Made by a program: the position numbers and the translations under genes. A DNA stretch of 12,036 bases from Actinomycetota bacterium (lineage in GTDB: Bacteria; Actinomycetota; Thermoleophilia; Gaiellales; Gaiellaceae), in NCBI GenBank assembly GCA_020029625.1, contig JAIBJP010000039.1, positions 1 to 12,036 of the forward strand, in the 5' to 3' direction. Under the pieces are notes generated by a model. The model was not told the origin of the DNA. It did not search any database and worked only from the letters and a program-made list of their open reading frames with translations. Below are positions 7,396 to 12,036 of the stretch, piece after piece (positions within the stretch are counted from its first letter, which is position 1; each line of letters opens with the position of its first letter).

Positions 7396-8552
7396 TAGCC
7401 CCCTCCAAGTAAGCCCTCGACCTCGTCGAGGATAGCCACAGCGCATTCCTCCTTGCTACGCCTCCCGACCCTGCGCTCACCACGGGCGGACACGAGGACG
7501 AGCTCGTTCTCTTCGGCCTCGAAGCCGATCCCGGATTGAGATACGTCGTTGTAGACGAAGAGGTTCCCTCGCTTGTTGGCGAGCTTCTCCCGAGCGCGCT
7601 CGAGCCCCCGCTCGCCGGAGTCGGCCGCGAAGCCGACCAGCACACGTCCGTTGCTCGGCATCGAGCCGAGCTCGGCGAGCACGTCCTCAGTCGGCTCGAG
7701 GTCGAGAGACCACATCTCCCCGTCCTTCGGGCGCTTGCCTTCCTCCGGTTTGCTCGGACGATAATCGGCCACCGCGGCGGCCATGAGGACGACCTCGGCG
7801 TCCCCGCGAGCGAGCATCTCACGGCGCATGTCCGCGGCGGTAGGCGCAGGTACAACCTCGACACCTGCCGGTGGCAGGATCGATCCGTTTGCGTACACGA
7901 GCGTCACGTCGGCCCCCCGCCGCTTCGCCTCCGCCGCGAGCGCGACTCCCATGCGTCCGGAAGAGCGGTTGCCGACGAAGCGGACGAGGTCGATCGGCTC
8001 CCTGGTCCCTCCGGCAGAGACCACGACGTGCTTCCCGGCCAGAGACGAGGTGTGCCTCAGAATCTTCTGGCAGCGAGCGAAGATCGCTTCGGGCTCCGTC
8101 ATGCGGCCGGGCCCGTGCTCGCCCTCGGCCAGCTCCCCCGCCTCGGGCCCGAGGATCTCCACGCCCCTCTCGACCAGCGTGGCGACGTTCTCCTTCGTGG
8201 CGGGGTGCTCCCACATGCGCACGTTCATGGCGGGCGCAACGAGGAGAGGACCACGGAACGCAAGAGCCGCCTGGGTGAGCACGTTGTCGGCCAGGCCGTG
8301 CGCGAGCTTCGCCAGGGTGTTGGCCGAGAGCGGAGCGATGACGAGCAGGTCCGACTCGACGAGGTGCGGATAGAGGTCGCGAGGAGCCTCTCGCCGCGCG
8401 AGCGCTTCGAAGGTGTGCGTCGTCACGAAGCGCTCCGCGTCCGGCGTCAGGACCGGAGTCACTTCGTGGCCGGCCTTGACGAGCAGGCGCACGAGCTCAC
8501 AGGCCTTATAGGCCGCGATACCGCCCGTCACGCCAACGAGAACCCGAGCCAC
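7395..8552 (-). CDS. coaBC: CoaBC: phosphopantothenoylcysteine decarboxylase / phosphopantothenate-cysteine ligase
   Basis: This 385-residue bifunctional enzyme makes 4'-phosphopantetheine for coenzyme A. CoaB joins phosphopantothenate and cysteine with CTP, and CoaC then decarboxylates the product with FMN. CoaC (about 1-165) shows VGVTGGIAAYK (6-16), APLSANTLAKLAHGLADN (73-90) and PAMNVRMWEHP (107-117, Asn110). The expected catalytic Cys in the mobile flap is absent: the flap reads GELAEGEHGPGRM, with Glu143 in the Cys place. The His of the HIEL-type motif may be His63 in YPHLVESD, but this segment is about three residues shorter than usual. CoaB (about 172-385) shows SAGGTREPID, GNRSSGRMG (Asn195), MAAAVADYRP (257-266) and NDVSQ (335-339). 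The start is GTG at 8552, 5 bases after AAAGGAG. It lies 25 bases after rpoZ. Confidence 0.95.
   Translation of the reverse strand: MARVLVGVTGGIAAYKACELVRLLVKAGHEVTPVLTPDAERFVTTHTFEALARREAPRDLYPHLVESDLLVIAPLSANTLAKLAHGLADNVLTQAALAFRGPLLVAPAMNVRMWEHPATKENVATLVERGVEILGPEAGELAEGEHGPGRMTEPEAIFARCQKILRHTSSLAGKHVVVSAGGTREPIDLVRFVGNRSSGRMGVALAAEAKRRGADVTLVYANGSILPPAGVEVVPAPTAADMRREMLARGDAEVVLMAAAVADYRPSKPEEGKRPKDGEMWSLDLEPTEDVLAELGSMPSNGRVLVGFAADSGERGLERAREKLANKRGNLFVYNDVSQSGIGFEAEENELVLVSARGERRVGRRSKEECAVAILDEVEGLLGGG
7399..7406 (-). promoter_or_regulatory. Ribosome binding site of moxR
   Basis: On the minus strand GGAGGGGG sits in the last codons of coaBC; its core GGAGG is 6 bases before the GTG at 7395. 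It supports the GTG start of moxR and shows that moxR is translated from an mRNA that also carries coaBC. Confidence 0.65.
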
Positions 8553-8557
8553 CCCGG

Positions 8558-8564
8558 CTCCTTT
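8558..8564 (-). promoter_or_regulatory. Ribosome binding site of coaBC
   Basis: AAAGGAG on the minus strand, in the short rpoZ-coaBC gap and 5 bases before the GTG at 8552, fixes that start. The gap has no room for a full promoter of its own, so coaBC is probably read from the mihF-gmk-rpoZ transcript. Confidence 0.6.
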
Positions 8565-8577
8565 CGCCGCTAGCGCG

Positions 8578-8808
8578 CTACTTGTACGAGACCTTGATCT
8601 TGCCCTCGGCGATCTCTTCGAGGGCCATCGTCAAGTAGTTCTTCGAGCGCGACTCGACAAGCGGCGGCGGAAAGTCGTCGAAAGTGCCTTCGCCGAGCTG
8701 GTGATGGTAGTTGTTGATCTGTCGCGCCCGCTTCGCCGCCGCGATCACCAGTGCGTAGCGCGATTCCCGGACGTTCTTGAGCAGATCGTCGATGCGTGGA
8801 TACATCAT
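8578..8808 (-). CDS. rpoZ: RNA polymerase omega subunit
   Basis: This 76-residue protein is the omega subunit, which helps fold and assemble the beta' subunit of RNA polymerase. It matches the family along its length: YPRIDDLL at the start, SRYALVIAAAKRARQIN (16-32) with the conserved ALVIAAAKRARQI helix, PPLVESRSKNYLTMALEEIAEG (48-69 in part) and a short basic tail. The length is close to that of actinobacterial forms without a long extension. The ATG at 8808 overlaps the gmk stop as ATGA; an adjacent ATG at 8805 is an equally possible start. Its position between gmk and coaBC is the standard bacterial arrangement. Confidence 0.96.
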   Translation of the reverse strand: MMYPRIDDLLKNVRESRYALVIAAAKRARQINNYHHQLGEGTFDDFPPPLVESRSKNYLTMALEEIAEGKIKVSYK

Positions 8809-9392
8809 GTTGCGCTCAGTCTACCGACAGACGCGAGCTCCTTCGTGACGATGCCGTCAAGCTCCTCGACGGCGCGCTCCACGTCGTCGTTGACCACGAC
8901 GTGCGCGAAGTCGTCCGCCTCCTCCATCTGACGGCGCGCGACCTCGAGTCGCTCCTCGATCACCCCGCTCGACTCCGTGGCTCGCTCGCGCAGGCGGCGT
9001 TCGAGCTCCTCGAAGCTCGGCGCGGCGATGAAGATCGTGACCGCGCCCGGCCAGCTGCCCTGCACCTTCTTCGCGCCGACCGTCTCGAGCTCGAGGACGC
9101 AGCTCCGCCCGTCCGCGAAGATGCGCTCGATCTCGGAGCGCAGCGTCCCGTAGCGGCCCGACACGTACACCACGTGCTCGAGGAACTCCCCGCGCTCGAC
9201 GCGCTCGAGAAACTCGTCCTCGGACAGGAAGTGGTAGTCCTTGCCGTCTACCTCCCCAGGACGACGCCCCCGCGTCGTGGCGGAGACGGCGAGCTCGAGG
9301 TCGGAGCGCCGTTCGAGCAGTCCCTTGATGAGCGTGCCCTTTCCGGCCCCCGAAGGGCCGGTGATGACGAAGAGCTTCGGCCCGTCGCTCAG
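8805..9392 (-). CDS. gmk: Guanylate kinase, probable CTG start
   Basis: This enzyme phosphorylates GMP to GDP with ATP. The P-loop GPSGAGKGT is at residues 12-20. The GMP-binding part SATTRGRRPGEVDGKDYHF (38-56) contains the usual TTR, GE and DY. The region IAAPSFEELERRL (122-134) and the lid arginines (RLRERATES) follow. The 195-residue length is typical if translation starts at 9392. That codon is CTG, inside the mihF stop (CTGA). No ATG, GTG or TTG occurs in frame between it and the P-loop. The nearest upstream candidate is a GTG at 9470, which would add 26 Arg/Pro-rich residues that are only the mihF frame read out of phase. I see no strong ribosome binding site before CTG, so coupling to mihF translation is likely. 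The loop LELETVGAKK (100-109) departs a little from the common EIDxQGA. Confidence 0.93.
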   Translation of the reverse strand: MSDGPKLFVITGPSGAGKGTLIKGLLERRSDLELAVSATTRGRRPGEVDGKDYHFLSEDEFLERVERGEFLEHVVYVSGRYGTLRSEIERIFADGRSCVLELETVGAKKVQGSWPGAVTIFIAAPSFEELERRLRERATESSGVIEERLEVARRQMEEADDFAHVVVNDDVERAVEELDGIVTKELASVGRLSAT

Positions 9393-9718
9393 CGGCGGAG
9401 CAGCCCGACCAGCTCGGTGCGCTGACGGTCGGACAGTCCGCCTACCGTCTTCGACTGGCTGATCCGGCACTGGTTGAGGAACCTTGCGGCTTTCACGCGA
9501 CCGAATTTCGGGACGGCCATGAGCATGTCGAAGACCTTGGCGGTCTCCACGTACCCGGGCGGGTTGCGCAGGATGTCTTCGATCCGCGCCCTGCCATTCT
9601 TCAGGTCCTTCTTGAGCTGGGCGCGGCGGACTCGGATCTCGTTCGCGCGCCGGAGCGCGTCCATCCGCTGGTCCAGTGAGCGCACGGGAGCCTGGACCTG
9701 GGTCTTCGCGCTCTGCAT
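9389..9718 (-). CDS. mihF: Actinobacterial integration host factor
   Basis: From ATG at 9718 this is a 109-residue basic protein. MihF is an essential nucleoid-associated DNA-binding protein of Actinobacteria, unrelated to the IHF of proteobacteria. The N-terminal half is a charged helix rich in Arg and Lys (about 16-50, with RANEIRVRRAQLKKDLKNG). The C-terminal half carries the helix-two-turns-helix DNA-binding part: VFDMLMAVPKFGRVKAARFL (62-81) and the tail ISQSKTVGGLSDRQRTELVGLL. A TTG at 9754 would add 12 residues, but it coincides with a candidate -35 box and has no ribosome binding site. The ATG at 9718 also lacks one but sits 8 bases after a good -10, which fits a leaderless mRNA. Its end overlaps gmk. 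The order mihF-gmk-rpoZ-coaBC supports the call. Confidence 0.92.
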   Translation of the reverse strand: MQSAKTQVQAPVRSLDQRMDALRRANEIRVRRAQLKKDLKNGRARIEDILRNPPGYVETAKVFDMLMAVPKFGRVKAARFLNQCRISQSKTVGGLSDRQRTELVGLLRR

Positions 9719-9726
9719 GGCGCGCC

Positions 9727-9754
9727 ATTCTAACAGCGCCCCCTCGCGCTTCAA
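9727..9754 (-). promoter_or_regulatory. Candidate promoter of mihF-gmk-rpoZ-coaBC, probably leaderless
   Basis: On the minus strand TTGAAG (9754-9749, like TTGACA) and TAGAAT (9732-9727, five of six matches to TATAAT) are separated by 16 bases. Just upstream lies an A-rich patch (GAAAAATTC) like an UP element. The -10 ends 8 bases before the mihF ATG, so the transcript would begin at or very near the A of the ATG. Leaderless mRNAs are common in Actinobacteria. This is the only gap of more than 25 bases in the minus-strand run. Confidence 0.45.
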
Positions 9755-9756
9755 GT

Positions 9757-9769
9757 GCGAATTTTTCGC
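9757..9769. repeat. Short dyad upstream of the mihF promoter
   Basis: GCGAATTTTTCGC is an inverted repeat (GCGAA, three bases, TTCGC) directly upstream of the -35 box. It could be an operator or a DNA-bending site. It is not a convincing terminator for pyrD, because no T-run follows it on the minus strand. It could also be chance in an A/T-rich gap. Confidence 0.25.
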
Positions 9770-9793
9770 TGCTATTTAGCTTCTTTTGCCCAA

Positions 9794-10663
9794 CTAGGCA
9801 ACGCGACGCAGCGGGGCGGGAGCCTTGTCGCCATGCGCGAGGGCGTGAGCGTCAAGGGGATTCTCGAACCCTAACGCTTCCGCTTCGGCTGTGAGCTCGG
9901 ACCGGATTCGGCCCGGTGCCTCGGGGTCGGAGAAGAGAATGGTCCCGAGCGCGCAGACGCTCGCTCCGGCGGCGATGAGCTGTAGCGCGTGTCTTCCGGT
10001 CTCGACGCCACCCATCCCCACGATCGGGAGGCCGGTGGTCTCGAAGCAGACGAAGACGGCGGCGAGGGCGATCGGTCTGAGGGCCGGGCCGGAGAGCCCT
10101 CCCGTGGCGGTGGAAAGAGTCGGGGCGAGAGTCTGAGGGTCGAGCGCTAGGCCGCGGATCGTGTTCACGAGAGAGAGGCCGTCCGCGCCGGCCTTCGCCG
10201 CCGCCACGGCGACCGAACCGACGTCCCCGTCCGCAGCCGAGAGCTTGGCGTAGAGCTTCTTGGAGGTGGCTTCGCGTGCGGCCGCCACGATCTCGGCCAC
10301 GGAGCCGACGGGCTCGGCGACGTTTGGGCAGGAGAGGTTCAGCTCGACGGCTTCGACGACCGGCTCCTCGTCGAGGTGTCGGCAGAGATCCGCGTAGTCG
10401 TCCGCTGAGAATCCTCCCACGGACACCCAGATCGGGAGCTCCAGCTCGGCCAGACGGGGCAAGACGTCCTGGCGGAAGGAGTCGATGCCAGGGTTCGCCA
10501 GACCGATCGAGTTGAGCATCCCGACCTCGGTCTCTGCGATCCGGACGGGCTCGTTCCCGCCTCGCGGCTGCGGCGTGACGGTCTTCGTCACGAAGGCGTC
10601 GAGCTCCCGGGCGACCTCGGGCGCCGTCAAGGCGTCGAGGCATCCGGAGGCGTTGAGGATCAT
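9794..10663 (-). CDS. pyrD: Dihydroorotate dehydrogenase, class 1B catalytic subunit
   Basis: This 289-residue FMN enzyme oxidises dihydroorotate to orotate. KTVTPQPRGGNEPVRIAET (27-45 in part) and GMLNSIGLANPG (48-59) are the orotate and FMN-binding segments. NLSCPNV (109-115) carries Cys112, the catalytic base of class 1 enzymes, where class 2 has Ser. GADGLSLVNTIRG (159-171), GGLSGPALRPIAL (188-200) and VGMGGVETG (215-223) complete the FMN phosphate site. It is the 1B type because pyrK, encoding the electron-transfer partner, precedes it with an ATGA overlap. The N-terminus is short: the protein begins at the strand equivalent to NPVILASG and lacks about 15 residues that usually come first. 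The frame upstream inside pyrK does not encode them, so ATG at 10663 is the best start. Confidence 0.95.
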   Translation of the reverse strand: MILNASGCLDALTAPEVARELDAFVTKTVTPQPRGGNEPVRIAETEVGMLNSIGLANPGIDSFRQDVLPRLAELELPIWVSVGGFSADDYADLCRHLDEEPVVEAVELNLSCPNVAEPVGSVAEIVAAAREATSKKLYAKLSAADGDVGSVAVAAAKAGADGLSLVNTIRGLALDPQTLAPTLSTATGGLSGPALRPIALAAVFVCFETTGLPIVGMGGVETGRHALQLIAAGASVCALGTILFSDPEAPGRIRSELTAEAEALGFENPLDAHALAHGDKAPAPLRRVA

Positions 10664-11325
10664 GCGGCCTCCGCGTCGAGAACGGGGCCGTCGACGCACA
10701 GCCGCTTGAGCTCGCCGCCGATGCGCACGGCGCATCCGTAACAGGCGCCGTAGCCGCAGGCCATCGGCGCTTCCCAGGCGAGCTGAGACCGCGGCGCCAG
10801 ACGCGCGACGGCGGCCAGCATGGGCTCGGGCCCACATGCCAGCACGTCGTGCCTCGGCCGCAGGAGCTCCGTGACGAGGCGCGGCTCGACAGCGACCTCC
10901 GCGTTCGGGACGAGCGCGGCGGCCTCGGCATGTTCGCTCGTCCGGAAGCCGAGCACCGCCGGCGGCCGGCCGAGCCGTTCGGAGAGATAGGGGAATGGCG
11001 CGACGCCGATGCCGCCTCCGACAAGGAGCGGTCGCTTGACGTCGAGGCGATAGCCGTTCCCGAGCGGCCCGAGCACGTCGACCGCCTGCCCACGGACGAG
11101 CTCCACGAGGGCACGCGTTCCGGGGCCGATCGGGTCGATGAGAAAGGCGAGCTCCCGGCGAGTCGCGAGACAGAGGCTCATCGGGCGGGGAAGGAGCCGT
11201 CCGGGCGGCGAGAGCATGAAGAACTGCCCGGGCACGCCGGATTCCAGGCTGCCCCGCTTGAGGCTAACGAGGCTGTAGGGCCCGACCCGCTCGACTCCCG
11301 CGACAATGAGGGCTTCCCTACGCAC
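10660..11325 (-). CDS. pyrK: Dihydroorotate dehydrogenase electron-transfer subunit
   Basis: This 221-residue iron-sulfur flavoprotein passes electrons from PyrD to NAD+. The FAD-binding barrel (about 1-95) has RPMSL (47-51) for the FAD phosphate and GPLGNGY (86-92). The nucleotide-binding half has GGGIGVAPF (103-111) and the ACGPEPML segment (163-170). The [2Fe-2S] cluster is held by Cys190, Cys195, Cys198 and Cys210 (pattern C-x4-C-x2-C-x11-C), typical of PyrK. It is a little shorter than Gram-positive examples of about 250 residues, but no motif is lost. The start is GTG at 11325, with AGGAG 7 bases upstream, overlapping the carB end by 8 bases. The downstream overlap with pyrD suggests equal production of the two subunits. 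Confidence 0.95.
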   Translation of the reverse strand: MRREALIVAGVERVGPYSLVSLKRGSLESGVPGQFFMLSPPGRLLPRPMSLCLATRRELAFLIDPIGPGTRALVELVRGQAVDVLGPLGNGYRLDVKRPLLVGGGIGVAPFPYLSERLGRPPAVLGFRTSEHAEAAALVPNAEVAVEPRLVTELLRPRHDVLACGPEPMLAAVARLAPRSQLAWEAPMACGYGACYGCAVRIGGELKRLCVDGPVLDAEAA

Positions 11326-12036
11326 TTATCCGCTCCTGGAGGGAAAGGGCGTCCTCCCGCCGTGCCCGCGCGATCGCCTCGACCGCTGCGAACGCGCCGG
11401 CAAGCGTCGTGATGCACGGCACTCGAGCGAGGATCGCGGCTTCGCGAATCAGGTAGCCGTCGGAGCGCGCGCCGCGTCCGGCGGGCGTGTTCACGACGAG
11501 ATCGCAGCGGCCCCGGCGAACGAGGTCGACGATCGTCGAACCGCTCCCTTCCTCGGCAACCTTCCGAACGTGGGTGACGGGCAGGCCCGCTGCCGCGAGG
11601 GCGCGGGCCGTCCCCGAGGTGGCGCACAGCTCGAAGCCGAGCGCGGCGAGACGCTTGCCGACCACTGCAGCGGCGTCCTTGTCCGCGTCGCGCACGGAAA
11701 GGAAGGCGGTGCCCCTCTCGGGGAGGGGCCTACCGGCCGCCCGTTCGGCCTTAGCGAAGGCCGTGGGAAAGTCGGCTGCGCTGGCCATGACCTCTCCGGT
11801 GGAACGCATCTCGGGCCCGAGGATCGAATCCGCGCCCGGGAAGCGCGCAAAGGGGAAGACAGCCGCCTTGACGGAGACGTGCCCTCTGCGGCCTCCGGTC
11901 AGGTCGAGATCGGACACTTTCGCGCCGGCGGCGAGGCGACACGCCGCATCCACGAGGTTGATCCCGATCGCCTTGCTCGCGAACGGGACCGTGCGTGACG
12001 CACGCGGATTGGCCTCGAGGACGTAGAGCTGTCCGT
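11318..12036 (-). CDS. carB: Carbamoyl-phosphate synthase large subunit, C-terminal part
   Basis: The gene runs off the right edge; 238 C-terminal residues are visible. The fragment opens with YVLEANPRASRTVPFASKA, the end of the second ATP-grasp domain. It then has VKAAVFPFARFPGADSILG and GPEMRSTGEVM, which link to the regulatory domain. The rest is the methylglyoxal-synthase-like allosteric domain, with GTAFLSVRDADKD, ATSGTA, NTPAG, ARSDGYLIREAA and PCITTLAGA. The full enzyme makes carbamoyl phosphate from glutamine-derived ammonia, bicarbonate and two ATP, for pyrimidine and arginine synthesis. The allosteric domain usually senses UMP or ornithine. Its stop is 8 bases inside pyrK, so pyrK and pyrD are probably co-transcribed with it. 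Confidence 0.97.
   Translation of the reverse strand, partial: GQLYVLEANPRASRTVPFASKAIGINLVDAACRLAAGAKVSDLDLTGGRRGHVSVKAAVFPFARFPGADSILGPEMRSTGEVMASAADFPTAFAKAERAAGRPLPERGTAFLSVRDADKDAAAVVGKRLAALGFELCATSGTARALAAAGLPVTHVRKVAEEGSGSTIVDLVRRGRCDLVVNTPAGRGARSDGYLIREAAILARVPCITTLAGAFAAVEAIARARREDALSLQERISA

Noticed and set aside
7536..8573. 345-codon plus-strand open frame opposite coaBC
   Set aside because: Fully antisense to CoaBC; its length only reflects the rarity of stop codons in GC-rich sequence.
9393..9728. Long N-terminal extension of guanylate kinase from an ATG at 9728
   Set aside because: The extra residues come from reading mihF in the wrong frame, are rich in Arg and Pro, and have no counterpart in Gmk proteins.
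9781..9800. Inverted repeat TTGCC/GGCAA around the pyrD stop as a terminator
   Set aside because: The stem is 5 bases and is followed by A and G on the transcribed strand, not by a U-run.

Overview
The window is GC-rich and packed with genes. It reads as chromosomal DNA from a high-GC actinobacterium. The best marker is mihF, the actinobacterial integration host factor, placed directly before gmk, rpoZ and coaBC, a neighbourhood typical of Actinobacteria. PyrK and a class 1B PyrD between carB and mihF, and the style of the CoaBC and PyrD sequences, suggest a deep-branching class such as Thermoleophilia. That class assignment is inference.

Layout. Positions 1 to about 1840 are loosely packed and mixed: a cupin gene on the minus strand whose second half is lost, a small secreted protein of unknown function on the plus strand, and a class I SAM-dependent methyltransferase on the plus strand. 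The intergenic stretches there (351-589 and 1088-1201) hold no gene or RNA that I recognise. From the right edge down to 1848 every gene lies on the minus strand. Transcription order is carB (3' part only), pyrK, pyrD, a 75-base gap with a candidate promoter, mihF, gmk, rpoZ, coaBC, moxR, a DUF58 gene, a TgpA-like transglutaminase gene, an NDP-sugar pyrophosphorylase-like nucleotidyltransferase gene, and a small TPR gene. The last of these converges on the methyltransferase with 7 bases between stop codons.

How the genes fit together. carB, pyrK and pyrD supply carbamoyl phosphate and dihydroorotate oxidation for pyrimidine synthesis. mihF, gmk, rpoZ and coaBC are core functions: nucleoid protein, GMP kinase, RNA polymerase omega subunit and coenzyme A synthesis. 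moxR, the DUF58 gene and the transglutaminase gene form a widespread envelope-associated trio (AAA+ ATPase, membrane-anchored DUF58 protein, polytopic membrane transglutaminase). Here the trio is joined without a gap to coaBC (TAGTG overlap) and extended by the nucleotidyltransferase and TPR genes through GTGA and ATGA overlaps. Nearly all junctions from carB to the TPR gene are overlaps or gaps of 25 bases or less; the pyrD-mihF gap is the only break.

Points most worth a second look: the five-gene MoxR-DUF58-transglutaminase-nucleotidyltransferase-TPR chain; gmk, whose only plausible start is CTG; CoaBC, which has Glu where the decarboxylase domain normally has its catalytic Cys; and the probable leaderless promoter of mihF. 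I found no CRISPR array, insertion sequence, tRNA or rRNA. Most of the window is conserved core genome rather than an obviously new system.
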